Below, in pieces: positions 49,401-59,505 of a stretch of 64,000 nt of DNA. The notes under the pieces are model-generated. The model searched no databases. It saw only the letters and a list, made by a program, of their open reading frames with translations, and was not told the DNA's origin. Each line of letters opens with the position of its first letter. The first letter of the stretch is position 1. This DNA is from Anaeramoeba ignava (taxonomy: Eukaryota > Metamonada > Anaeramoebidae): NCBI GenBank assembly GCA_028826165.1, contig JAPDFW010000063.1:186001-250000 (forward strand), read 5' to 3'. The position numbers and the translations under genes were made by a program.

Positions 49401-50942
49401 GATATAAAATTGATTTAAAATTTATTTAAAATTTATTTAAAATTGATTTAAAATTGATTTAAAATTTATTTAAAATTTATTTAAAATTGATTTAAAATTT
49501 ATTTAAAATTTATTTAAAATTGATTTAAAATTGATTTAAAATTGATTTAAAATTGATTTAAAATTAATTTAAAATTAATATAAAATTAATTTAAAATTGA
49601 TTTAAAATTTATTTAAAATTTATTTAAAATTGATTTAAAATTTATTTAAAATTTATTTAAAATTGATTTAAAATTGATTTAAAATTGATTTAAAATTGAT
49701 TTAAAATTGATTTAAAATTGATTTAAAATTGATTTAAAATTGATTTAAAATTGATTTAAAATTTATTTAAAATTGATATAAAATTGATTTAAAATTGATA
49801 TAAAATTGATTTAAAATTGATATAAAATTGATATAAAATTAATATAAAATTAATATAAAATTGATTTAAAATTGATTTAAAATTGATATAAAATTGATAT
49901 AAAATTGATTTAAAATTGATTTAAAATTGATTTAAAATTGATATAAAATTAATATAAAATTAATATAAAATTTATATAAAATTGATTTAAAATTAATATA
50001 AAATTGATATAAAATTGATTTAAAATTGATTTAAAATTGATATAAAATTGATTTAAAATTGAATTAAAATTGATTTAAAATTGATATAAAATTGATATAA
50101 AATTAATATAAAATTAATATAAAATTGATATAAAATTAATTTAAAATTGATTTAAAATTGATTTAAAATTGATTTAAAATTGATATAAAATTGATATAAA
50201 ATTGATATAAAATTGATTTAAAATTTATTTAAAATTAATATAAAATTGATATAAAATTGATTTAAAATTGATTTAAAATTAATATAAAATTGATTTAAAA
50301 TTTATTTAAAATTGATTTAAAATTAATTTAAAATTAATATAAAATTGATATAAAATTAATATAAAATTGATTTAAAATTGATTTAAAATTGATTTAAAAT
50401 TGATTTAAAATTGATTTAAAATTGATTTAAAATTGATTTAAAATTGATTTAAAATTGATTTAAAATTGATATAAAATTTATTTAAAATTGATTTAAAATT
50501 TATTTAAAATTGATATAAAATTGATTTAAAATTTATTTAAAATTGATTTTTTTAGATGTTCTCAATTTATCCACATCAAACACTCTCTCAAGGATTACTA
50601 TTATTAGGAATGTTTTTAATGGGAATAACATTAATAATTATGTTTGAAATGATGACATTAGCTCCACAATATTCAACATTTGGATCCAAAAAAAATTCAT
50701 CAGGAAATAATTGCACAATTAATGATCCAGAAGATGAATGTCCACACAGTCAAATAAGCATTATTTATTCAAGAATAGTCGGTAAAATGCCTTTCTTTTC
50801 AGTCGTATTTTATATCTTTAATTGGATTTTTAGTACTTTCTCTGTTCTTTACTTCTTTTATGGTTTCTTTAAAAAAAGAAAACTTCAATCTCAAGAAGAA
50901 AGAGCTGATTATGAAATTCTTTCAGATAACGATATAAATTAA
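46424..50942 (+). CDS. LMBR1-domain membrane protein, LMBRD1-like (lysosomal cobalamin transport family)
   Basis: Model: exons 46424-46576, 48061-49008, 50556-50942; all introns are phase 0 and the protein has 495 aa (human LMBRD1 about 540). About nine hydrophobic helices are visible, beginning WTFFSIFALLSIIICYF. Family landmarks are ILPVDVYSLTS, IPFAYFYSEDKGDE, the central cytoplasmic coil after YTSYGISMFPISLIM, and especially YPHQTLSQGLLLLG and LAPQYSTFGS in the last exon, matching LMBRD1. Human LMBRD1 works with ABCD4 in cobalamin export from lysosomes; LMBR1-family proteins elsewhere have other roles, so the substrate here is inference. Both introns are about 1.5 kb tandem repeats, longer together than the coding sequence. 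Confidence 0.82.
46577..48060. repeat. Two-part repeat in LMBRD1 intron 1: CAAAAA then TTTAATAATTAA
   Basis: 46580-46860 is (CAAAAA)n with CAACAA and TCAAAA variants; 46920-47940 is TTTAATAATTAA / TTTAATAATAAA / TTTAATAATCAA. Both lie in one intron and account for nearly all of it. Confidence 0.92.
49009..50555. repeat. AAAATTGATTT 11-bp array filling LMBRD1 intron 2
   Basis: About 1.5 kb of AAAATTGATTT / AAAATTGATAT / AAAATTTATTT units, very regular in period, from the GTAAAT donor to the TTTTAG acceptor. Confidence 0.94.
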
Positions 50943-51054
50943 ATCATCTTTAAACCAAAACTTTTAAAATCGTTTAATAACTAAATTTTAAATTTTTTTT
51001 TAAAGGAAAATTTAATAAAAATCAAACCAAAAAAATTAATCAAATATTTTGAAA

Positions 51055-52537
51055 TTAAATGAAATAAGTCTCAAGTTCATCAACAACCCATTTATTATAA
51101 GAACCAGTTAAATAACTTTTAGCTTCATTTGTATTATATTTAATTCCATTAGGAAGATTGTAATTATTGCCAAAATGTGAATAACCAGGTTGAAAAATTG
51201 GATTTATATAAATATCGGCCATATTTCCAAAAGATGGACCAGCATCTAAATGATAATAAACAGAATTTTCTTCTCGACTTTTTTTAATTGGGAATTTCTC
51301 TGGTTTTCTATCTCCTTTATCATTTCTTAATGAGAAAATAAACGCATTTGAATCTGGAATCCATCCATAAAAATGTTCTCTATCTTCTTTTCTCCATTTT
51401 GATTTATCAGTTGTCCATCCAATTTCAGTAAATCCTCCAAAAATAAAATTATCTTTTGTTTTGATAATAACTAATGTTTTTCCTTTATTATCGCATTTTT
51501 CATGCCAATTTTTAGAATTGAATCCATCTTTTTGGCTGAAAATCCTTTTTTCATTTTAGAAAAAAAATCATTATCATTTATCCATTCTTTTAATTTCTTA
51601 ACATATTCTTTTTCTTGAATAATTTTTGAAGTATGTATATTTAATCTTCTTTTGAAAATTAATGAATTTTCTTTTTCTTTTTTTTTTCTTTTTCTTTTTC
51701 AATAAATTGATTTAACTTATTTTCATCTTTTTTATTTTGAAGTTTTTGGAATTGAATTAATTTTTGTGAAATTTGTTTTGGAATTAAATCTTCTTTCAAA
51801 GTATCTTTAAGTTCTTTTTTTGAAAAATCAATAAATCTGATTTTATCAATAACATTTGAAATTTGATTTTGTAATTTTTCTTTTTCTTCTTTTTCAAGTT
51901 TTTGATGAATATTTGATTTGTGTTTTCCCCATTTTATTATTGATTGGAATAGTTCAAATTCATTTGTTGAAACATCATCACTTGATAATATTGAATTTAA
52001 ATGATTTTCTTCAAGTTCAAGAAAAAATGAAGTTTTGATAAATTCTTCAAAATTATCTAAAATAAATTGATAAGAAGAATCCAATAATTGATTGAAGTTC
52101 ATTGATTCAGATAATTTAAGAATATCAACAATAGTTTCAAATTGTAAATTGTTTTTGATAAAATTTGAACAAATTTCAATTAATTCATCAATTAAATATT
52201 TTGATGAAAAAACTAAAATTTCAATAACATTTTCTAAATTAATTTCAATTTTTCCTGAATAAAAATAATTCAAAATTGAAAATAGAATTGAACTTGAAAC
52301 ATCTTTTAGAATTAATTTATTTTCTTGATATTCTTTCATTTTAGATTTAAAAAGGGATTTAAAATAATGACTTCTTGAAGAAAGAATTGATTTATGAGTT
52401 TTAAATGAAGTTTTATTTTGTTCACAAATTATTTCAAAATCAAAATAACTTTCTTCTTCTTTTTGATTTTGGTTTTGATTTTGAAATAAATTTTGTAAAT
52501 CATTTGAAAGTTTTTCTAAATTTGAATAATTTTCCAT
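51055..52537 (-). pseudogene. BTB-BACK-TLDc gene with two single-base frameshifts
   Basis: From the ATG at 52537 the frame encodes a BTB domain (DFEIICEQNKTSFKTHKSIL, SRSHYFKSLF, LNYFYSGKIEI) and a BACK domain (NFIKNNLQFETIVDIL, DNFEEFIKTSFFLEL, IIKWGKH). The frame stops at 51659, but the TLDc domain follows in another frame (NDNDFFSKMKKGF, then SNAFIFSLRNDKGDRKPEKF, YNKWVVDELETYFI to the stop at 51055). The breaks are one base short in the T-runs at 51678-51687 and 51529-51533; the second is clear by comparison with the TLDc copy at 54287-54904. BTB-BACK proteins are often Cullin-3 adaptors and TLDc domains bind V-ATPase in other eukaryotes. Recent decay or homopolymer sequencing error are both possible. 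Confidence 0.72.
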
Positions 52538-52538
52538 T

Positions 52539-52905
52539 TTATTTAAAAATGAAAAATGAAAAATGAAAAATAAAATTTTGATTTTTAATTTTGATTTTAA
52601 ATTTATTAATTAATAAATCAAATAAATTTGGATTTGTTTGATTTAATTGAAAATAATCAATTCCAATTTTAATTTCATCAATTATTTCTTGTGTAATTTT
52701 AATTTCATCTTTAATTTGATTTGAATAAATCCAATATTCAAATATTTGAAATGATTTATTACTTAATTCACTATAATCTGTAACTTTATTTGATTTATCA
52801 TTTGTTACAGATAAAAACATTCCTCAATATAATTCACTTCTCGTTATTAATATTAATTTAAGAAATTTATATTGTTTTTCTTTTCTTTCAATTATAAAAT
52901 CTTTT
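52539..52905 (-). pseudogene. RCC1-BTB C-terminal remnant with nonsense codon
   Basis: Encodes the C-terminal BTB half of the RCC1-BTB family (ERKEKQYKFLKLILI, GMFLSVTNDKSNK, IGIDYFQLNQTNPN) but the conserved Arg of SELYRG is TGA here, a CGA to TGA change at about 52825. Everything upstream of IIERKEK is missing. It sits two bases from the start of the BTB-BACK-TLDc gene. Confidence 0.85.
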
Positions 52906-52910
52906 TAATT

Positions 52911-53345
52911 AATTTATTTCAAAAATGGAATAAAGAATATTAAATAATTAAATTTAAAATTAATTTTATTTTATATATTTTATTAATATTTATTTATTTA
53001 AAATAATATAAAATTATTCTCAATAATTTAAATAAAATTAATAAAATATTTTAATTAATTTATTTCAAAAATGGAATAAAGAATATTAAATAATTAAATT
53101 TTAAAATTAATTTTATTTTATATATTTTATTAATATTTCTTTTGTTTAAAAATAATATAAAATTATTCCCAATAATTTAATAAAATAAATAAAATATTTT
53201 TATTAATTTATTTCAAAAATGGAATAAAGAATATTAAATAATTAAATTTAAAATTAATTTTATTTTATATATTTTATTAATATTTCTTTATTTAAAATAA
53301 TATAAAATTATTCTTAAAAATTTAATAAAAATAGAGAAAAATATT
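52911..53345. repeat. Tandem repeat of about 146-149 bp, three units
   Basis: AATTTATTTCAAAAATGGAA recurs at 52911, 53057 and 53206, each followed by the same AT-rich sequence with small changes. A degenerate fourth unit begins near 53358. The period is far longer than the simple repeats elsewhere in the window. Confidence 0.8.
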
Positions 53346-54286
53346 TTAATTATTTTAATTAAGAAAAATTGGAATTTTAAAATAATATTAAATAATTAAA
53401 TTTAAAATAATTTTATTTTTATATATTTAATTAATATTTATTATTCCAATTTTAATTTAATAAAAATATATTAAAAAGTGGAATAAATATTTTAATAAAT
53501 ATAAATATTTAATTTTAATAATAATTTAATATTAATTAAATTTAAATTTATTTTATTTTAATTTGATATAATATTTTCATTTATTATATTAATATTTTTA
53601 ATTATTTATTATTTCAATTTTAATTATAATAAAAATATATTAAAAAGTGGAATAAATATTTTAATAAATATAAATATTTAATTTTAATAATATTTAATAA
53701 TAATTTAATTTAGATTTATTTTAATTTTAATTTAATATAATATTTTTATTTATTAACTTAATATTTTTAATTATTTATTATTTCAATTTTAATTATAATA
53801 AAATATATTAAAAATAAAATTAAAAATTAAAAATTTTAAATAAATTGAATTTAACATGATTGAATAAGATAAACTTTCTAAAAAAAATAATTTACTAATT
53901 ATTCTATTTTTGATTTTGATTATAATTTATTAATATTTAAATAATTAATTAATAATAAATTTTATTTGATTTTTATTTTAATATTTTAATTAATGAATTT
54001 AAATTTAATTATTATTAATTTCTATTTTCAATTTTTATTTTTATTTATTATATTAAAAATATTCAATTTTTAAAATTTATTATTTTTTTTTTGGATTATT
54101 TTTATTAATTAAATTTTTAATAAATATTTTAAATTAAAATTAGATTATTTAAAATTAAATTTGTTTCTTTTCTTATTTATTATTTTAAAGAAATTAATTT
54201 GATTAAAAGTAAATTAAAATTGAATTAAATTTTGAAAAAAAAAAATTAAAAAAAAAAAGTTTGATTTTCTTATTATTAATTAATTT
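53346..54286. other. AT-rich gene-free stretch
   Basis: Almost pure A/T. An imperfect direct repeat beginning TTAAAAAGTGGAATAAATATT occurs near 53471 and 53640. No gene or RNA recognised. Confidence 0.6.
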
Positions 54287-54904
54287 TTAAATGAAATAAG
54301 TTTCAAATTCATCAACAACCCATGAATTATAAGAACCAGCTAAATAACTTTTACCAGAATCTGTATTATAAGTAATTCCATTAGGTGGATTATAACTTTT
54401 ACCAAAATTTGACCAACCAGGTTGTAAATTAGAATTTAAATGAAAATCAGGATAAGAATAACCAAAAAATGGACCATAATTTAAATTAGAATAAATTGCA
54501 TTTCCTTCTTGACCTTGTTTAATTGTAAACTTTGCAGGTATTCTATCCCCTTTATCATTCCTTAATGAAAAAATAAATGCATTTGAGTCATTAATGCTTT
54601 CTCCATATTGTGAATGTTTAAATCCAACTTGAGTAAAACCTCCAAAAATAAAATTTTGTTTTGTTTTGATAATAATTAATGTTTTTCCTTTCCCATCAAC
54701 TGCTTTATGCCAATTTTGAGAATTAAATCCATCTTTTTTTGCTGAAAATCCTTTTTTCATTTTAGAAAAAAAATCATTATCATTTATCCATTCTTGTAAT
54801 TTCTTAACATATTCAATATCTTTAATAATTTCTGAATCTGAAAATTGAGGAAAATTCTTTCTTAATTCAATCTCCATTTGATATTGATCAAAAACAGGTT
54901 TCAT
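54287..54904 (-). CDS. TLDc-domain protein (last intact part of a BTB-BACK-TLDc paralogue)
   Basis: Open frame of 205 aa with a complete TLDc domain: FSAKKDGFNSQNWHKAVDG, TLIIIKTKQNFIFGGFTQVG, DSNAFIFSLRNDKGDR, WVVDEFETYFI. It is the paralogue of the TLDc part at 51055-51660. Upstream on the same strand lie a Lys/Glu coil (54943-55135) and decayed BACK and BTB sequences (55140-55935), so it derives from a full BTB-BACK-TLDc gene. MKPVF at the start also occurs 37 bp upstream because of a short direct duplication (CAAAAACAGGTTTCATTTTC at about 54892 and 54929). It may be expressed alone from the nearer ATG. TLDc domains are linked to V-ATPase regulation and oxidative stress in other eukaryotes. 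Confidence 0.75.
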   Translation of the reverse strand: MKPVFDQYQMEIELRKNFPQFSDSEIIKDIEYVKKLQEWINDNDFFSKMKKGFSAKKDGFNSQNWHKAVDGKGKTLIIIKTKQNFIFGGFTQVGFKHSQYGESINDSNAFIFSLRNDKGDRIPAKFTIKQGQEGNAIYSNLNYGPFFGYSYPDFHLNSNLQPGWSNFGKSYNPPNGITYNTDSGKSYLAGSYNSWVVDEFETYFI

Positions 54905-54942
54905 TTTCTCATTCTCTTCTTTTTACTTAACAAAAACAGGTT

Positions 54943-55935
54943 TCATTTTCTTTCATTCTTTTTATTTTCTTCCATTTTCTTCAATTTCTTTGTTTTTATC
55001 TTCAATTTCTTTGTTTTTATCTTCAATTTCTTTTCTTTTATTTCTTTTCTTTGTTTTTTTTCTTTTGTTTTTTCAATTTCTTTTTTTGATTTCTTTTTGA
55101 TTATCTTGAATAACTTTGTTTTGAATATCAACTAAAAAGATTTAGGAAAAAAATCAAATTGTTTTTAATTTATCAAAATCTTGTTTTGAAATTGAATTTT
55201 TATCAAATAATGAAAAAGAATGAAATAATCTTTTCTTTTCAATTCATTTTGTTTTTATATTTCTTTTAACTTTCTTTTTTCCAATCCAATTATTTAAAAA
55301 TTGAAAAATCAAATTGAAAAATTTCTTTTTTTTCCTTGTTTAAATTGAATAAATTTGATAATTTCTTCTTTAGTTAAATTGAATAAATTCTCATTATTTT
55401 GAATTTGGGAAAAATTTTTGATTTATTAATTCAAAACATTTTATTTCAATTTCATTTGAATTTAAATTTCGATTTTGGAATAAAAATTGGAAAAATTTGA
55501 ATAATTAATTGAATTTGAAATTTTTGAATAATTTCTTTCAATAAATTTAATTTAAAATAAATTGAAATTTCTAATAATTGAATAAGATTTTCTTGATTCT
55601 CAAAAGAAATATTTCCATAATAAATATAACTCAAAATTGATTCCATTTCTTTTTATTAAATTGATTTAAAGAAATTTTATCAAAAGTTTTTCTTGCCTTA
55701 ATGGGATTCATTAAAAAGGAGATCTTGAAGATAAAATTGATTTATGAACTTTAATTTCAAAAGGATTTGATTTATTCTCAACAAAAATTGAAAAATCTTT
55801 AAATGAATTTCCATTTAAAAGGTTTGAATAATTTTTAATTAAATTTTTGTTACTTTTTCTAAATTTTTCATTTCATTTTGATTTTGATTTTGATTTGCAT
55901 TTTGAATTTGGTTATTGTTATTATTATTATCCATT
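54943..55935 (-). pseudogene. Decayed BTB-BACK region upstream of the TLDc gene
   Basis: Reading the minus strand in shifting frames recovers MDNNNNNQIQNANQNQNQN at 55935, then DFSIFVENKSNPFEIKVHKS and ILSSRSPF (BTB), ESILSYIYYGNISFENQEN (BTB end, 55452-55646), CFELINQKFFPNSK and NLFNLTKEEIIKF (BACK), and a Lys/Glu coil. Several stops and frame changes interrupt it. The order equals that of 51055-52537, so this is the older, more decayed paralogue. Confidence 0.72.
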
Positions 55936-56590
55936 TGTTTTTGTTTTTGTTTTTGTGTTTTTGTTTTTAAAAAAAAGGAAAAATGAAAAATTTAAATAAA
56001 AATGAATAAAAAGTGGATTTTGAAAAAAATAAAAAAATATAAAAATAAGAATAAATTTAAATTAATAATTAATTTAATTTTCTTTTTAATTTATTATTTT
56101 AAATTAATTTATTAATAAATTATTATTATTTTTATTAATTTTTTATTATTAAAAAAAAAGGAAAATTATTTTAATTTAATTTTTAATTTAATTTTTTTTT
56201 TGAATTTAAAAATTATTAATAAATTTAAATTTTTAAAACAAATTTCCAAATTAATATTAATTCAATTTAATTCAAAAAAAAAGATAAAATTTTAATTTCA
56301 AAAATCAATTTTCAAAATATTTTTAAATAATAAAATATTTAAATCTAAAACAATAAATTATTATTTTAATAATAAAATTAAATATTAAATTATATTTTTA
56401 AATTAATTTATAAATTAAATATTAAATTAAATCTATTCTCATTTTTTATATTTATATGTTAAATATTTAAATAATAAAATATTTAAATCTAAAACATTAA
56501 ATTATTATTTTAATAATAAAATTAAATATTAAATTAAATCTATTTTCATTTTTTATATTTATATGTTTAATATTTAAATAATAAAATATT
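55936..56590. other. AT-rich gene-free stretch
   Basis: Low-complexity A/T sequence. A block of about 120 bp containing AAATAATAAAATATTTAAATC recurs at about 56325 and 56465. No gene recognised. Confidence 0.55.
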
Positions 56591-56762
56591 TAAATTTGGA
56601 TTTTTTTGATTTAATTGAAAATAATCAATTCCATTTTGATTTTTAATTTTAATTTTGATTTTAATTTTAATTTTAATTTTAATTTTAATTATTAAATTTG
56701 GATTTGTTTCATTTAATTGAAAATAATCAATTCCAATTTTAATTTCATTAATGATTTCTTGT
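56591..56762 (-). pseudogene. Two short RCC1-BTB C-terminal fragments
   Basis: On the minus strand the motif IGIDYFQLN is encoded twice within 170 bp: NEIKIGIDYFQLNETNPNL near 56700-56760 and NGIDYFQLNQKNPNL near 56595-56640, separated by TTTTAA hexamers. They match the C-terminal end of the adjacent RCC1-BTB gene, indicating repeated partial duplication of its tail. Confidence 0.7.
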
Positions 56763-58583
56763 TTAAAAAATTAAACAATTTTCTTTTTTTTTGTTTTTTT
56801 TTCTTTTGAGATTTTCATTTTTAAATTTGTTAATTAATAAATCAAATAAATTTGGATTTGTTTGATTTAATTGAAAATAATCAATTCCAATTTGAATTTC
56901 ATCAATAATTTCTTTTGTAATTTGAATTTCATCTTTAATTTGATTTGAATAAATCCAATATTCAAATATTTGAAATGATTTATTACTTAATTCACTATAA
57001 TCTGTAACTTTATTTGATTTATCATTTATTACAGATAAAAACATTCCTCGATATAATTCACTTCTCATTATTAATATTAATTTAGGAAATTTATATTGTT
57101 TTTCTTTTCTTTCAATTATAAAATCATTTTCATTTTCATTTAAATAAATTCTTTTCATTGTTTCTTCAATTTTTTCATTTGAATTTATAATTTCTTTAAT
57201 TTCTGAATATAATTTTGGATTTATTATTCTGTTTGAATAAATCATTTCAAATATTTGATTTGATTCTTGAATTGATTTTTTTGAAATAATTTCTTGAAGT
57301 TTTTCATTTTGATTTTCATTTTGATTTAATCTATATTTCAATATTAATTTATGAGCTTCAATTATTTCTCCATTTTCTGTTTTAAATGAAATATCACAAA
57401 ATTCTTTTCTTTCAAATAGTTTTATCAAATCTTCTTCAAGATTGGAAAAAGAAGGAGGAGAATAATAAATGAACGAATTGTTATATCCATAATTAACATG
57501 ATAATTGGAAATATCTTCATTAAATCTTAATTTAGGAAGTTCAATTTGAATTGGCACTTTATGATCTTTTGTATCTCCAGTTCCTAATTCACCATAAGAA
57601 TTATTTCCAAGTCCAATTAATTTTGAATTAGAAGTTAAAATCAAAGTATGTTGATTCCCAACAGAAAAATCAAGAATATTATCATCATTTTCAAATAAAG
57701 ATGATTTGATTTCAGTAAATTCATAAGTATTTTTAAGTATTTTTCCAAGTCCATTAAATAGATAATTTCCGCATGAATAAATTTTTCTTTTTGGATTTTC
57801 ATTTTGATTTGGATTTTCATTTTCAATCAACATTATTGAATGATAATTTCCAGATTGAATATCAATTATTTTGCCTTTTGGAATATTTTGGATTTTGGTT
57901 AATTTATTTTTTTCTTCTTTTCTTGATTCTCCTAATCCAAGTTGACCATCACTATTATATCCGCATCCAAATAATTCTTGATTTGAATTTAAAAGAAAAA
58001 CAAAATTCGATGTATTTCCTGAAAATATTTTAGAAACATTTTTCATCATTAAAATTGGTTTTTCTGTTTTAAAAAGTGTTTCAGAATCAAAACCAAGTTG
58101 ACCATAATCATTTGAACCAATTCCATAAGCATTTTGATTTGTAGTTAATAAGTAAATTGAACGAGAAGCAGAAACAATATCTTGAATTATTCTATCATTT
58201 ACATCTTCAATTAATGATGAAATATTGATAAATTCATTTGGATTTTCTGGATTAATATTGTATCCTTTGGCAAATACATTTCCTTCTATTGTTAAAATAG
58301 CTACATTATGAAAACCAACAGTTACTTTTTGAATATTTTCTTCAATTTGGATTTTTTTTTTAATGGTTTCAGGATTTATAATTGAATCTGTGAAACATTG
58401 TATTGCTTTTCCATTTTCAAAAAGGAAAACTACTGAATCATAAATTGGTGAAATTTGTTTAATTTGTTTTTCATTTTCATTTTCATTTTCAAATTTAAAT
58501 TGAATTGGTTTTGTTATTTTATCTGGTTCATTTCTGATAAGTTTTGGATTATAATTTAAACCAAAAAATAAACAATCATTCAT
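56763..58583 (-). CDS. RCC1-BTB protein (intact copy)
   Basis: Frame of 606 aa from the ATG complementary to 58581-58583 (MNDCLFFGLNYNP); the frame is open further upstream, but that would overlap the divergent gene. RCC1-type propeller repeats fill about residues 1-370 (GIGSNDYGQLGF, GCGYNSDGQLGLG, GLGNNSYGELGTG). A first BTB-like half starts at about 390 (EFCDISFKTENGEIIEAHKL), and a second at about 485 (FIIERKEKQYKFPKLILIM, SELYRGMFLSV). It is the reference for the frameshifted copy at 25737-27600 and the fragments at 21022, 52539 and 56591. Such proteins are usually interaction adaptors, possibly with Cullin-3; the specific partner is unknown. Only 68 bp separate it from the divergent SUMO-like gene. 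Confidence 0.88.
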   Translation of the reverse strand: MNDCLFFGLNYNPKLIRNEPDKITKPIQFKFENENENEKQIKQISPIYDSVVFLFENGKAIQCFTDSIINPETIKKKIQIEENIQKVTVGFHNVAILTIEGNVFAKGYNINPENPNEFINISSLIEDVNDRIIQDIVSASRSIYLLTTNQNAYGIGSNDYGQLGFDSETLFKTEKPILMMKNVSKIFSGNTSNFVFLLNSNQELFGCGYNSDGQLGLGESRKEEKNKLTKIQNIPKGKIIDIQSGNYHSIMLIENENPNQNENPKRKIYSCGNYLFNGLGKILKNTYEFTEIKSSLFENDDNILDFSVGNQHTLILTSNSKLIGLGNNSYGELGTGDTKDHKVPIQIELPKLRFNEDISNYHVNYGYNNSFIYYSPPSFSNLEEDLIKLFERKEFCDISFKTENGEIIEAHKLILKYRLNQNENQNEKLQEIISKKSIQESNQIFEMIYSNRIINPKLYSEIKEIINSNEKIEETMKRIYLNENENDFIIERKEKQYKFPKLILIMRSELYRGMFLSVINDKSNKVTDYSELSNKSFQIFEYWIYSNQIKDEIQITKEIIDEIQIGIDYFQLNQTNPNLFDLLINKFKNENLKRKKNKKKENCLIF

Positions 58584-58651
58584 TTTTGAAAAGAAAAAAA
58601 TGAAAATTAAATTTTTTTTTTTCATTTTTTTTTTCATTTTTTTTTCCTTAA
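58584..58651. promoter_or_regulatory. Very short divergent promoter region
   Basis: 68 bp of poly-A/poly-T between the RCC1-BTB and SUMO-like start codons. No element recognised. Confidence 0.35.
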
Positions 58652-59335
58652 ATGACATTTTGGTCACTTTCTGGACTTGAAGAACTTTATCCAAGTGATC
58701 CTCTTGAAGAAGAACAACAAACACAAGAACCTTATCAAGAATTTTTTAATTCACAAAAAAAAAGAAAAAAACCAAACAATACAAGAAATCAAAAAAAACT
58801 CAAAAACGCAAAACATAAAAAAAATGAAGCAAAAAAAGGAAACACAAGAACAGAAAGAATAACAAGAACAAAATCAGTGCCAATCAAAACAGAAAACCAA
58901 AAGAAAATTATCAACGGAAATGAAAAGAAAAATATAAACGGAAAAATAAAACCGAAAAAAAAAAACAAAAAAAATCAAAATTCTCCTTTACAACTTGATC
59001 GGAAACAAATAAGTATGATTGCGCGCTTGGATCTTCTTCGGGAAAAAGAAGAAAAAGCAGAAAAAGAAGCGCCGTTGCAATCCAATTTTATAGAAGATGA
59101 CGATCCAAATAAAATAATAGTTAAAGTTAACGGACTTGGTTTAAAAGGATTAAAATTTAGAATTTTTAAAAATTCACCTTTTGGCTTGTTAATGGATATT
59201 TTTTGTCAAAAAAGAAATCTTCCTCGTGAAAGAATTCAATTTTTTTGTGAAGATTTAACTGTTAGTCCTGAAGATTCTCCAGAAACTGTTTTTCTTGGTG
59301 AAACTAAAAAAGTTTTAATTGCTGGTTTAATTTAG
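58652..59335 (+). CDS. Basic protein with a C-terminal SUMO-like (Rad60-SLD type) domain
   Basis: Single exon, 227 aa, starting MTFWSLSGLEELYPSDPLEE. Residues about 45-125 are strongly basic and disordered (Lys/Asn/Arg-rich, nuclear-localisation-like). The C-terminal 75 residues form a ubiquitin-like fold: KIIVKVNGLGLKGLKFRI, FGLLMDIFCQKRNL, RIQFFCEDLTVSPEDSPE and VLIAGLI at the end. The pattern fits SUMO-like domains of Rad60/Esc2/NIP45 proteins, which are not processed because they lack the terminal Gly-Gly, as here. Family members act in genome stability with SUMO and Ubc9; that function is inference. Codon use in 58980-59090 is less AT-rich than the flanks. Confidence 0.7.
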   Translation: MTFWSLSGLEELYPSDPLEEEQQTQEPYQEFFNSQKKRKKPNNTRNQKKLKNAKHKKNEAKKGNTRTERITRTKSVPIKTENQKKIINGNEKKNINGKIKPKKKNKKNQNSPLQLDRKQISMIARLDLLREKEEKAEKEAPLQSNFIEDDDPNKIIVKVNGLGLKGLKFRIFKNSPFGLLMDIFCQKRNLPRERIQFFCEDLTVSPEDSPETVFLGETKKVLIAGLI

Positions 59336-59505
59336 TTTTTTTTTTTTTTGTATTCATGTTTGGGATTATTTTTTTTTTATTTTTTTTATTTTTTTTGGAT
59401 CAATAAAAAGAGAATTCCTTTCATTTTTTAGGTAAAATTTATTCGTTTGAATGATTTTTTCTTGTTAAAGAATCAAAATCAAAAATAAAAATAAAATAAA
59501 TCATT

